Shown: in pieces, positions 48,994 through 60,099 of the stretch
Layout of the letters: every line of letters starts with the position of its first letter
How positions within the stretch are numbered: position 1 is the first letter of the stretch
Source: Amphirosellinia nigrospora
Lineage: Eukaryota > Ascomycota > Sordariomycetes > Xylariales > Xylariaceae
Assembly (NCBI GenBank): GCA_004123355.1
Contig: SCHM01000003.1
Span: 1,798,001-1,862,000 of the forward strand
DNA length: 64,000 nucleotides
Direction: 5' to 3'
Translations under genes and position numbers: made by a program
The notes under the pieces: generated by a model
The model's input: the letters and a program-made list of their open reading frames with translations, nothing else
Database searches by the model: none
Told to the model about the DNA's origin: nothing

Positions 48994-49808
48994 TGGTGGC
49001 CCGAGAGTGGGCTTAGGGATCTATTAGGACTACAATCGATAACGGGATTGTTCCCGTGATAATCACAACCATAATTACCGTCAACCGTCCCAACACGAAC
49101 AGACCAACGATTATTTCCCCGAGAACCGAACTTTTCAGTGTATTTGGAGGGTTTATGTCATCTGCCTCTTATGCAGAGCCTGCGGATTCTGTTGGCGTAC
49201 CTATATGAATATCTCCAGACATCAACTGGGCAGTCGACGATTGAAAGCTTGTTACCAAAAGGCAATAACTCCACAACTTGTCGTTGCCTATACAGCTACA
49301 GCCGGCTCATTCGAGCTATATCACCACACGCTTATGATAACGAACGTGCCGACTTCGGCCTTTTTCTCAACTTTTGATTCCACCAGTAACACGTCGGTGA
49401 CACGACTGGTTGGTATGTTATCTTTCCCCTCACACAATAGACATCACAACTGCGGCAGCAGTATCACATTCGAGGCATACAGCGGTTGATTCTGTTGAAG
49501 CATGCATCTGTTTAGTCTGGCATCATTCCTAGGCGAGCATTGATGAAAGTCATAGGTGGCGTTACGGGCGTTTCAAACAAGAGAAACAGAAAAAAGCATA
49601 CAAGGCGTAATCAATGTCTGTAGGAGTAAGGTTTGCCTGGCTAGGGGCAAAAGTGTTTTTGTTGTACGTTTATTTGTCGTTGAATCATAGCTCATAGGCA
49701 TCGACATGACTGTGTGATGAGCCGATACAATCTTCATTTCCCTGCCCTAGTTGCCTCTTGCTCTATGTGATACCCATCCTCTGCCTTAACATTCTCCATG
49801 GTGCTAAA
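48994..49808. other. Intergenic between convergent genes
   Basis: No gene recognised. Confidence 0.4.
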
Positions 49809-50526
49809 TTACCATACCATGCTGTTGTCCGAAGTTGCGATGACCACGACATCTGGCGCCGTGCATTCCTTGATATATTGCAAACCCGTCTTGTTCTCCG
49901 TGCATGTCGGTGCCAGCGTCAGGGCGGAGGACTGATCGATCGTTACACTGTAACATCCAACATGCACAATGTCAGCTCATTTATCAGTTCATATTTTGGG
50001 TTTCGGAGATTATCCAGAACCGGGGAAGTGACATTTTGTTTCTTTCTTTTTTTATACTTGGTCCACTTTCTTATCTCTACTCACCCTTCCTCGCAAACCC
50101 ACGTCTGGTTGACGGCCAGGAGCCACGCGTCCCAGTCGACGCGCGCGCTCGTCCTCACGGGGTACTCCTTGCCACCGATGGTAATGGATCGCTCGAGGCA
50201 CGTGTACCAGGTCTCGGAATCGTTGATCCACTCGCCGCTTCCGTTCATTATTTGTTTGCAGCGCGCACCCGGTCGAGATTCCGGTGGGGGATTGCTGATT
50301 TCGAAGGCGAGTTGGGTTGAGTTTGGGGGGCGGTCGGCGTGTATCGGGATACTTCGTAGCGGAGGTATGTGATCTGGCTCAGGGAGAAGGATCTGGGGGA
50401 TTCTGGGGAAGGGCAGGATTGTGCTGGGAGTGGTAGATGTGATGACGATGGGAGCACGTGGGTTCTTGTTGGTGTTATGAGGTGGATGAGCGCGATGATG
50501 GTCGAGCTTAATATTTGTCTATACAT
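49809..50526 (-). CDS. Small secreted cysteine-containing protein
   Basis: ATG 50526 opens MYRQILSSTIIALIHLITPT, a plausible signal peptide. Exon 1 50526-50085, 137-nt intron (50084-49948, GTGAGT...CAG), exon 2 49947-49809. One missing C in the C6 run (50325-50330) must be supplied; the result is about 193 residues. The mature part has six Cys (AQSCPS, GARCKQ, WYTCLE, TWVCEEG, PTCTEN, KECTAP), so three disulphides are possible, with a Trp/Asp-rich centre (GSGEWINDSETWYTC, DWDAWLLAVNQTW). No enzyme family recognised. Size, signal peptide and even Cys count make it a candidate secreted effector or cell-surface protein; this is inference. Confidence 0.66.
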
Positions 50527-51063
50527 TTTCACTTTTTAGAATTGATTCTGCGGTTGTTGTATCTGGTGTTTAGTAAGTAGGAAGAATAATTAAACCGCAA
50601 TAGACACTTTTTTCATTATCTGTCAAGCTTAAAATTATCTTGTGCTGCGCCGGGTAAAGTGTGACCATGGGTTTCAATTGACTCTACTTGCGTATATGCT
50701 GCAAGCCGGGATGGCCATCTCACCTGGCACATCGTAGACTGAGTGTCGTGTTTATCAGATTGGGCAACATCTGCCACTTTATCCATATTGTCACACCACA
50801 TCTTTTGATCATATTTAAGAATTGATGTGTGCACAGCATGACGCAGTCAATTTGGGATGAACCCCTATTGCTCGTTTACATGTGGAGCAAATAGCTGACT
50901 TTCATTACCAATATAATTACAAAACACTTATAGAAGCCGTTCCTTGCGGTCTTCACCCTTATAATACACACCCATAACCATCATATTTAGAGAAAAAGAT
51001 GAGCATGCCCATAAAGCCCGCGCATCTCGTCAGAGAAGTACGTATAAGCGCATTATCTTTATT
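50527..51063. other. Intergenic
   Basis: No feature recognised. Confidence 0.4.
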
Positions 51064-53450
51064 TTAGCTGAACTTGTCATTAGGTTTGAATCCCGCCTTT
51101 TCGCAAGCTTTCGTGAACTCCTTAAGCAGCGACTATAAATTCACGTTAAGGAGGCTATCAACAATGACTGGAGATGGGGCAAAAAACATACCTCGAAGTC
51201 ATGGTCTTCCAGCGACCCAAACACTTTGTTTTTGTCCAGTTTGAGCTGTGCCACTCTGGGGCTCTTGATGCCGAAAGCAATGCGGGCAAGGAGCCGTGGG
51301 TCGTCCCGGACATCACAGGCCGCCAAGATGGCGCGGATACCCGCTACGTCAACGCTCGGCTTGGGTTCCTGGGCAAGCGCAATCGGTTTCCCGGTCAGGC
51401 AATACGTGCAATTCCCACACTTGGACTTCCCGTCCGGGAGCTCCATGCCGAAATACCCCGTGAGAGCCCCAGCGAAGCATTTCTTGTCGGTCAGCAAGTC
51501 GCAAACGGCCTGGAATCGCCCCATGGCATCCTTCTCACGATCTTCCATCTCGGCATGTAATTTGTCGGTGATCTCGCCTACTTCCTTCGGTGTGCTGGGT
51601 AGTTTCTTGAGGACCTTGTACCGGTTTACCACGCCTGTTGCTTTGAGCTTGATCATGCCTTGATCATTAAATCGATTCAGCTTCCTGATGAGGTCCGCGC
51701 GCAGTAATCCGGCATTTTTCGCAACGGCGGGGACATCGATACTATAAAACTTTTTCGCCTTCTTAGAATTTGCAGCGATGGCTTTCGCTTCGGGCGTTGT
51801 GTCTTGCTTAATACGGGTATCGTAGCCTGGCCCGGCTTCAAACTGATAAGAGCTGTATTCGGGGGTGATGGCTCGAATAAGACCAAATCGCAGCTCGATC
51901 GTTGCGAGGATGATACCAAGTGCGTTAGCTCTCACATCATGTTCCTTCCCTAATGCTAATTGGCTTAACTTGATTACTTCATTGCCACCAGCCTCTTTTA
52001 TCTTGGGTTGGGTGATGAATAGGTCCTCTAGTAGTTTCTGTAGTGACTGCCGAGAAGGCAGGTCGCCTCGGACAAAGCTCTCTCTCAACCAAAAGTCGTC
52101 TCTACATAGGTACAGCATACAGAAACTTGGTTTCCCGTCTCGCCCAGCTCTGCCGACTTGTTGGGAATATTCTTCGATTGTGCTAGATATGTCGTAATGT
52201 AGGATATTTCGAATATCCGCCTTGTCAATACCCATTCCAAAGGCGATAGTAGCCACCACAATGCGGACGCTACCTGCCATAAAGGCGTCCTGGGTCTGAG
52301 TTTTCCTATCCGTGGAAAGACCAGCATGGAAAGCAGCAGTGCTATGACCGGCCTTGGAGAGATGATCCGCAATATCCTCAGCCTGTTTTTGAACCGTCAC
52401 ATAAACTAGGGTAGGTCCGTCGTGTTGCTTGAGAAATTTTAGTAGCCGAGGGAATTTGTCCTCTCTCTTTCTACCGCTTCTGCGTGAAGTTGTAGGTTGG
52501 GCCGGTATGGCGAGGTGCGAAATACATTGTGTTCCCGAATATCGAAAGCCTTGCGAACGTCCTCAGCGACGCGAGGTGTGGCTGTTGCCGTGAGGCAAAT
52601 GACACGCTCAGCTTTGATCTCGGTTACGAAGCGAGCAACCTTGAGATAGTCTGGTCGAAAAGAATGACCCCATTCAGATATACAGTGAGCCTCGTCGACG
52701 GCGACGAGACGAATACCACCTGGAACATACTTGATGCTTTCGACAAACCCTTCGTTGTTGAGTCTTTCCGGTGCGCAGTACAATATCCTCAGTTTCCCTG
52801 AATTAGTTAGCTTCTAAGAGGCTCTCGTCACTGATAGGCACAGAGACGCATCAAGGAGCAGTAGCTACCTTCTTGCATAGAAGCATTGATACTCTTCTGC
52901 TCTTCGTAAGTCTTGGTTGAGTCCAGACACGCAGCAGAGATGCCACGACGTTGTAGAGCATCAACCTGATCCTTCATCAAGGCAATTAAAGGCGACACAA
53001 CAATGGTGATTCCCGAGCCTATTGCTGCCGTTTTCGATTGTCTTTGGGTTAACCCAGCAGCATCTAGTTCCGGAAAGGCAATACCAGGTACCTGATAGCA
53101 CAGCGATTTACCGGCACCGGTAGGAAATATAACAAGAGCGCTCTCTCCCTGGAGAATAGCTCTAATAGCAGCAGCCTATCACAGAGAGTGGTCTTAGTAC
53201 TGGCTATCTAGGGAGTTGGGTACACGGTTGCACACTTGTTCATGCGGAAGTCTTCGTAGCCAAAGTTCTGCTTCAAGATGGATTTTGCGATAGAGTCATA
53301 CTGCTCATGCGACGAAGCGTGCTTCACGCGCTTGCTGCCGTGTTCATCGCTGTTGTCGTGAATCGGGCGGACGCGCTTCGAACTAGCCGAGAGCAACGCG
53401 TCTGCGTCGATGTCATCGAGCAGCTCATCGCCCGAGCCGTAATCAGACAT
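51064..53450 (-). CDS. RecQ-family DNA helicase
   Basis: ATG 53450 (MSDYGSGDELLDDIDADALL) and an acidic N-terminus. Short introns lie near 53232-53176, 52868-52800 and at the 3' end (about 51190-51136). Helicase motifs run in order: I FPTGAGKSLCYQVPG, Ia VVSPLIALMKDQVDAL, II VAVDEAHCISEWGHSF (DEAH), III CLTATATP, IV TLVYVTVQKQAED, V VRIVVATIAFGMGIDKADI and VI QQVGRAGRDG. The RQC zinc site is KKCFAGALTGYFGM...KCGNCTYC. The last exon adds SLLKEFTKACEKAGFKPND. It unwinds DNA 3'-5' in recombination and fork repair. At roughly 720 residues it is a short RecQ without an obvious HRDC domain, so not a full Sgs1/BLM type. One frame change near 52445 interrupts it. Confidence 0.88.
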
Positions 53451-53574
53451 CGTAGCAATTCTCCGTTTATGGGTGTCAAAAGCTTAAACTTTCACTCAAA
53501 GCCTTGATGGACGCGCTGTCAAAAATTCACACCAATTGACTTAGTATCAAAAGAACTTCCGTGTTCGGTTTGGA

Positions 53575-53860
53575 TGATGTAGTAGGTAGTAGCATTGAAG
53601 GACGCCCCGGTACATGGGCCTACCTACATGCGGGAGCCTGCAGGGCTATTTCTAGCGCGGCCCAGCGACAGCCCTGTCCTGTAGACCACCTGGGCAGCTA
53701 TTCAGCGGTCCCCATACTTTTACCCTAGCGCTAGGTAAGTTAAGTACCTATGTCGCTATAACTAAAGTTCATTCCAACAGCACATCAATCCTCGCCAAAA
53801 GCTCAAAGTGTACCTATATTCACTGTTTTACTACCTACTAAGTACTTAAGTAGGTAGTCT
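53575..53860. promoter_or_regulatory. TACCTA/TAGGTA cluster upstream of RecQ
   Basis: Motifs such as GTAGTAGGTAGTAG (53580), GGGCCTACCTACATG (53618), CTAGGTAAGTTAAGTACCTA (53730) and TACTACCTACTAAGTACTTA (53829). Same motif family as upstream of CDC4 and the 16539 gene. Confidence 0.38.
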
Positions 53861-53949
53861 ATTTGCGTCGTAAAGCCTATTCGTCGCCCCCTTCATCTTT
53901 CAGACTGGAACAAGCGCATGTCACGCAATATCACAGCCACCCGCCCAGG

Positions 53950-55303
53950 TTAGGCGCCCTTGACATCCGGCGGCATGATTAAGGCGTTGTACACTCCTTC
54001 AGCTGCACTAGGATTACGCATCCAGAGAAAGCCAAATTCAAGCACAATGCGCATCCAGAGAAAGCCAAGTTCAAACGCATTGTAGATAAAATCTACCATA
54101 ATCATCCAGAACATAACTCTCAGCAGCGTTAGCATCCATGCTGCCAGTGTTCTTGGAATATCCGCGAGTGAGGACTTACCAACCTGTTTGCCTACTCCTG
54201 GATCCAATTCGACCTCTTCTTCCCCGTCGGAGCTCGACGCGTCTGAGGCTATGTTCTCATTATTCGCCTCAGCCTCCTCTGGAGGTTCCACGACACCCCT
54301 GGACAATTCGGCTTGCCACGCCGCCTGCTTTTCATATCTTCTCTGATATATTTCTGGAAGTAGCTGTGATCGCTGCAAGCATATCATTCCATGCCATTTG
54401 AGACCCCGGGGTGGTACAATTTGACCCGCAATCCCTACCCGCCAACCACTTGGAAGTGGCGGGCCATACAACTGATCCAACAATTCGTCTGTGAGTTCAT
54501 CATGCGAGTTAAACGCCTGTAGTTCGGCGCTGCGGGTCGAGACTGGGTCATCTTGAAGTTCGATTTCCTGAGGTTGCCTGTCGTTCGTCTGCTGTCCAAT
54601 GCTACTCGTCAAGATGGGATCAGTTTGAAGTCCCATATCCCGAGGTGGTCTGTTATCTGTCTGTTGTCCAATGCTATTCGTCAAGATGGGATCAGTTTGC
54701 AGTCCCATGTCCCGAGGTGGTCTGGTATCTGTCTGTTGTCCAGCGTTGCTAGTCGGGACGGGTTCAGTCTGGAGTCCCACGTCCCGAGGTAGTCTGTGAT
54801 CCGTCTGTTGCCCAATGCTGTTAGTCGAGATGGGGTCAGTTTGGAGCCCCATGTCCCGCGGTGGCATCCGGACGATTCGCTGTCTCAACCAATCCAAAAT
54901 CCTAGATGCCTATGTTGATGTATCCATTAGCATTCATTCTATATTTTGTGGTTACTTAGAATCCCCTTACCCTCCAATAGCCTTCATTGTCACCTAGGAT
55001 ACGAGCTTCGATGGCGTCATGTCGGAACTGAGCTCTACAAATCGGACATCGTGTCAACTGATCATGCCTCGCGTTCTGTAGAACAAGCTCCTGCAGACAC
55101 TACGGAAATCGGACGAGTAGTTAGTCTCAGGTGTTGGATACATGGCCGAGGGGGTTTTCTACTGCTGAACACGCGAACTCGCTCACCTTTTTACAGAAGA
55201 TATGACCCCATGCACAAGCTGCTCGGGGCTCGTCCAGAAGATCGAAGCAGATGTGACATTGGAACTCATCTGCTAAGGCATTGACGATAGAAGATTCGTT
55301 CAT
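53950..55303 (-). CDS. RING-finger protein with QTD repeats and C-terminal membrane segments
   Basis: Exons 55303-55187, 55099-54971 and 54909-53950, with GT-AG introns of 87 and 61 nt in phase 0; 401 residues and no frame damage. The RING is C3HC4: C16, C19, C30, H34, C37, C40, C57, C60 (QCHICF, CAWGHIFCKKC, CPICR). The first intron splits it after KK39. Residues ~95-185 hold four 23-residue repeats of the form PRDMGLQTDPILTNSIGQQT. A WRVGIAGQIVPPRGLKWHGM region, an acidic stretch (SSDGEEEVELDPG) and hydrophobic segments (LAAWMLTLLRVMFWMIMVDF, then ELGFLWM repeated) follow. Likely a membrane-anchored E3 ubiquitin ligase; the target is unknown. Confidence 0.84.
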
Positions 55304-56447
55304 CGGGCCAAATTTTGTTGATCACCTTATATGAACAAACTTGTGTGTTCACTGCGAGGGATATTGCTTTTATTGAGCGTCTTAATTGCGAACACAGTAG
55401 ACAGAGACTGGGCAAGCAAGCTGGATGTGATCCGTTGATGCATGTACCCGACATCCATATTTTCATTCATGCTAATGATACACGTCCCTATATGTCTACT
55501 CGCTGGCTAGCCCGAGGCAATCGCGCTCTTTGATAACCTACCTAAATGCACAGTCATATTGTTCCAGTAACTTGATGACTCTTCCGTTTCTCTGAGACTT
55601 TCTTTCACTGTAGTTTAAGCTACGATATAAAGGGCCATCAGCAAAAACGGCCAAGGACTGGACACCAACGAAGAAGGTAGAGGAATCATGTAGTAAAGGC
55701 TAGTGAAACTCCATTCAAACCTACAATCATACTACTGGGACTTGAATATAATTGAAGTGCCTCAGCAGAACAAGATGATGCAGGACTATTCTCTGCGCCC
55801 GAAGCTCTTGAATTATATTCGACTTACATGATGGTCGTCAAATTTTGGGGATATGAAGTCTTTATCACCATTTCAGCTCCTAACATTCCACAGGGCTTAT
55901 CAATTTGACCCTATACAGTAAATATCAGTATAAAACAAGTATGGCCGATCGGGGTTATTGAACACGTGTATCGTGCATCACCCCATACTGACTGGGCCCA
56001 GCTGAACATCCCCATCAAGGGATCGAGCTTTTTATAATGGCCTATCACAGGTGATACGAGATGTCAATATTATGCGGGTATGACACTCCTGGGCCCAGGC
56101 ACATGGTGGGCAGAACTTATAGCCTGCTGAGAGGCCAATTTGGGAACTATGTAGGCCATTGTATAGTAGGAAGACTAGCTGAGTCGGATTGTCAGGCTTT
56201 CAATTTCAAGCCTAAAACTAGAGAAGTGAATGCAAGATAGCTGCATCGCCTCTGGGTTTATCTGAGTTACATAGACTATTGAGGGAAACTTCATATATAA
56301 TAAAGGGGATCACCTGCTCATCTACACAGAGAGAAAATTCATAGCATAGTAAGCCTGCAGAACTCACCATCTACGGCAATATACTTGACGGCTTTTATAC
56401 TAGGCCTATCATTTCACTTATCCTATACACGATACTAGTATCTTATA
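55304..56447. other. Divergent intergenic region, RING gene / tyrosinase
   Basis: No gene. A TATA-like CATATATAATAAAG lies near 56291, about 155 bp before the tyrosinase ATG. Confidence 0.4.
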
Positions 56448-57976
56448 ATGTCGTCTCCTCTTATAAGAAAGAATCTTGCTGATCTCTGCACTGACGAGAA
56501 GGACAACCTTGTTAGGGCCTTCAGCGCCATTCAATGTCTCGACCCCTCAGACCCTGATTCATACTTAACTATTGCTGGCTATCACGGTATACCCGGAAGC
56601 TACTACTGTCACCATGGCGATGTGCTCTTCCCGACGTGGCATCGCGCATATCTTAACAGGCTCGAGAAGGCCCTCCAGAAGCAAGTTCCCGGAGTCACCA
56701 TGCCCTACTGGGACCAAATTGACACTCTCGCACAAGGGGTTCCAATCCCGACCATTCTCACTGATAAAGACTACCGATTTGCCGACGGCGCTGTCATCCC
56801 TAATCCGTTATACTCGTACACTCTCCAGCAGACTATCAAGGATGACGGTAAGGGTGATGGAGGCCATGAGATTGGCCTTTACGACAAGCCTCAGGGCTAC
56901 GCTACCGTCCGCTACCCATTCTCCGGCTTGGTAAATGACGAGTATAAGCATGAGACGGAGGAGCATAATAAGATATACGAGGCCATGGGCACCGCCAATA
57001 CGACGCAGAAGCTCAATACCAACGTCTTCACGTGGCTTTTCGCATCATCGTACATTAACGATAAAGGAGAGAAGCTTCCAGCGGGAGTTAGGTACAGATA
57101 CAAAGACTGTCTGAACGCCCCGAACTACACTACTTTTTCGAACACAAGCTCGGCAGAGCAGTGGAACGCAGAACACTGTGGGAGGGTGATATATCCCATA
57201 GAAAATCCGCACAACAATATCCATGCTGCCGTAGGCGGTTTTGAGGTCCAGGGGATGATGACTACGACTACATCCACTTCGCGAATGGCGACATGGGGGA
57301 GAATGAAACTGCAGCCTTCGACCCCATCTTCTTTCATCATACTTGGATCGACTACCTGTTCTGGAATTGGCAAGTCAGACACAACTCAACTCACGGGTTT
57401 ACGTTTTTAAAAGGATACAAAGGCGTTGATCACTACACGCCCCAGAGTCCTCTAGAACCCTTCAAGCGCAGCGATGGATGCACACCCATGACGTCTCAGG
57501 TATGCATAAACTTCTACTCCTAAAGTCTCATGTTATAACTTGCATAGGACGTGGCAAACATCGCCGACCTAGGTTATACCTACGACCATCTAATCCCACT
57601 CCCACGCGACAGCCGCGAAGGCCGCGAGATAGCATCAGCGCCATCACCACGCTTGAGAATCCCCAACCTCAGTCGTCGCCACATCAGTGGCACCTTCGTC
57701 ATCTCTGTATGGGTCGAGAACGACAAAGGCAAACAGGACCTAATCAGCGCCGATGCGATCCTGAGCCGCTGGAACTTGAGCAGCTGCGAGAACTGCCAAG
57801 AACACCTCGACTTTCAACACTTCGTGCCATTACTGGGGTGGGACAAAGAAGATGCTGAGGATAAGAACGGCAAGAGTAGATTCTCGTATAAATTACATAC
57901 GAGACAAAACCCGGATGGGCTTCTAGGGGACCGTGATGGTCTGCCTGGGTTGGAGTTGGATACTGAAGGCTGCTAG
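56448..57976 (+). CDS. Tyrosinase (type 3 copper phenol oxidase)
   Basis: ATG 56448; exon 1 to 57499, a 48-nt intron (57500-57547), exon 2 to 57976. One G is missing from GGGG at 57251-57254; with it the protein is 493 residues. CuA ligands: H46 (AGYHG), H56 in the C54-H-H56 thioether motif (YYCHHGDVLF) and H65 (PTWHR). CuB ligands: H255 and H259 (NPHNNIHAAVGG) and the His of DPIFFHHTWIDYLFWNW. A C-terminal beta domain (SGTFVISVWVEN, ending LELDTEGC) corresponds to the lid removed on activation of fungal tyrosinases. There is no signal peptide, so it is intracellular like classical fungal tyrosinases. It oxidises monophenols and o-diphenols to quinones for melanin-type pigments. It stands alone, with no pigment cluster visible. 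Confidence 0.92.
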
Positions 57977-58431
57977 AAGTTCGCTGCTCAGGCTTGGTAA
58001 TGAACGCGCTCATGATAAATTCTATATGGATGTTTATGAGAAGGACTTGTTTTCACAGAGAGTTTTCATCATATTTAAGGGCTATTATTCATTATGTAAT
58101 GTCAAGTCCAATATGCCGTCTTTTATACGTCTATCATCCTCTGCCCTCTCCGCGCTACTGATTCAAATTCGATGCTCTCATCTCATCGAACCTCTCCGCG
58201 CTCTACATGAGCACATTGGCACCAAAAAACGATCTGAATCGCCCGTAAACGCTTTAGGACGATAGTTAATGTCATTCCTCGACGGCACAAATATCATGCC
58301 TGTAGGGCAGCGTCGACTAACGTAGACACTGTCATGACCTGCGCCGCTAATCATGCCACGAGCTAGCCTTTTTCCTCTGTAATGGCCTCCGCCGACGCGC
58401 GCACGGCGGCGATTTGCAAGGCATGTTCTAG
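57977..58431. other. Tyrosinase 3' flank
   Basis: No gene recognised. Confidence 0.4.
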
Positions 58432-58436
58432 CCGAG

Positions 58437-58772
58437 TGCCATAAGAGCTCAGATAGAGGACTTGGAATTGGTTCAAATTGAGTAATTAGCAACTATGGCG
58501 CCAAAGGGGCCATATAGATCTAAGTTCCTATTCTCCAGGAGGGAGGACCCCGCGCCCTTTTATGCCCAAAATTCTCCTCTCCTTCGCGGACCTCCGCCAA
58601 CCTAACTAGAGACTTGTGTAGCCGGAGAAGCGAGTGTCTCGGTGTTCGAGCTCAGCTTCGGTATCTGGTTGAGACTCACGATAACTTCGTACGACTGCCT
58701 CAGCCTCGCAAGGTAGTATTTAGCGAGCCCCGTGTGGCACTGTATTGCGCACTCAGCCAGATCCGTGTGACA
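58437..58772. mobile_element. Solo LTR (copy C) with 5-bp target duplication
   Basis: A 336-bp element from TGCCATAAGAGCTCAG to CAGATCCGTGTGACA, flanked by a perfect CCGAG duplication (58432-58436 and 58773-58777). It is homologous in the same orientation to copy B at 1272-1610. Copy C carries a short extra stretch near 58540 (CCAGGAGGGAGGACC) and lacks another near 58590. The first bases TGCCAT differ from TGTCAC by transitions. Confidence 0.88.
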
Positions 58773-58777
58773 CCGAG

Positions 58778-59277
58778 CAAGAGCCTCGATACTCTTCGAA
58801 TAGCTATGACCAGCCGAAGCCGATCCCTGTAAATACTGACTGACATTAACCGCCGAGTCGGCGGGTGCTCGCACGTCAAGAGTCACGTATCCAGGTACTG
58901 TGTAAGTGCTGCTAGGAAGGGGTTTGAGAATAACCGTTGATGCGAGGGCCGAGTATTTAGTTGCTAGACGCTACAAATGCGTAACTAATCGTGATAATAG
59001 ATTATTTCATTCATTCAATGTCAAACCATTAGTTAGGAGGCGAGCAATTAAAGAAATGAGATTCTATTTGAATACCATCATCCAATAGAATCATTTGGAA
59101 ACCCATTGCTTGAAGCTAAAATCCCTCTTTCTCAATGAATCAAAGCCTCAAAAGGCGTTAACGAGCTTTCGCATAATGGCAAACCGTGAGACTCCAGACC
59201 TTCCCTAATCTCTATGCCAAAATGCAACAGACGCCTTCGCTAAATTCTTAACATTAGAACTCCGATCCCTGATCTAC
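58778..59277. other. Intergenic
   Basis: No feature recognised. Confidence 0.4.
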
Positions 59278-60099
59278 TTACATCATAGCCAATACTTCAA
59301 TGACTCTCTGCGGTTGCGTGATAAACGGACTATGCCCAGCCGAGCATCTCTCAACTCTCAACGACGGTGTCTTGGCGATGAGCATCTCCTGGAAGGGCAG
59401 AAGCATCGCCTGGTCATTCTCGCAGACCAGGAATGTATGCGGGATCCCACAATTTGATGGCACGCAATCGACGGGCAGTTCATACGCGTCCTGAGATTGC
59501 CTCTCGAGGAGTTCGAAGTATTTGTCTGCGTCCTTCTCGGGGAGGTCGCTAAAGAAAGCATACTTGGCAGTTGGGTGCACGAAAGATGAAGCGTTCTGAA
59601 TGGGAACCAGCAACGTCAGTTTCACCATATATCCGAGGGCTTTTGATGTATAACGTACACTGGCATACGGAAGCTCATGCGTCATCCATGGCGGGAAGTT
59701 GCCGCCAAAGGCAGTCAGGAGGTCTAGGCCAGGCTCGGGGATCGTGAAGGCAGCGATGAATAAGATCGCGCGGAAGCCACCCTTTTTGCCGGCCGCGGCT
59801 CGGTCGTGGATGGTGAAACCCTTCGTTGCGCCGCATCCTGGGATGCCACCATAAGAGTGCGCCGCTATTACGAACTCCTTACCGTCATCCATGCGTTTCT
59901 CGACTGCTTTTTGGATAGCCACTGCATCGTCCTTCCATGTCAAACCGGTTGTCCCAAGAGTAGGTAGCCTAGGGACGTATGTCTCGTACCCTTGCGCTTC
60001 CAGGGCAACCCGGAGGACCTCGAAATGAACCGGTGTGTGCCATGCGCCGGTTACAAGTACGATACCGGGCTTGGTGTTGTCTGCTTGGTTGGCGAACAT
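59278..60099 (-). CDS. Alpha/beta hydrolase (AB_hydrolase_6 type esterase)
   Basis: ATG 60099. The frame is open throughout (273 residues), but GTACGT at 59658 and CAG at 59596 bound a 63-nt in-frame segment with a CTGAC branch-like site. It interrupts an expected contiguous stretch, so it is probably an intron, leaving 252 residues. Motifs: GIVLVTGAWHTPVHF (strand and oxyanion loop), nucleophile S82 in IAAHSYGG, acid Asp in LVCENDQAM and catalytic His in SAGHSPF. The architecture matches the plant methylesterase/EstC-like branch of small cytosolic esterases. No signal peptide. It is divergent from nothing close, and the substrate is unknown. Confidence 0.82.
   Translation of the reverse strand: MFANQADNTKPGIVLVTGAWHTPVHFEVLRVALEAQGYETYVPRLPTLGTTGLTWKDDAVAIQKAVEKRMDDGKEFVIAAHSYGGIPGCGATKGFTIHDRAAAGKKGGFRAILFIAAFTIPEPGLDLLTAFGGNFPPWMTHELPYASVRYTSKALGYMVKLTLLVPIQNASSFVHPTAKYAFFSDLPEKDADKYFELLERQSQDAYELPVDCVPSNCGIPHTFLVCENDQAMLLPFQEMLIAKTPSLRVERCSAGHSPFITQPQRVIEVLAMM

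Noticed and set aside
51075-51100. GGTTTGAATCCCGCC, resembling a tRNA B box
   Set aside because: It falls in the last exon of RecQ and there is no A box or cloverleaf at the right distance.
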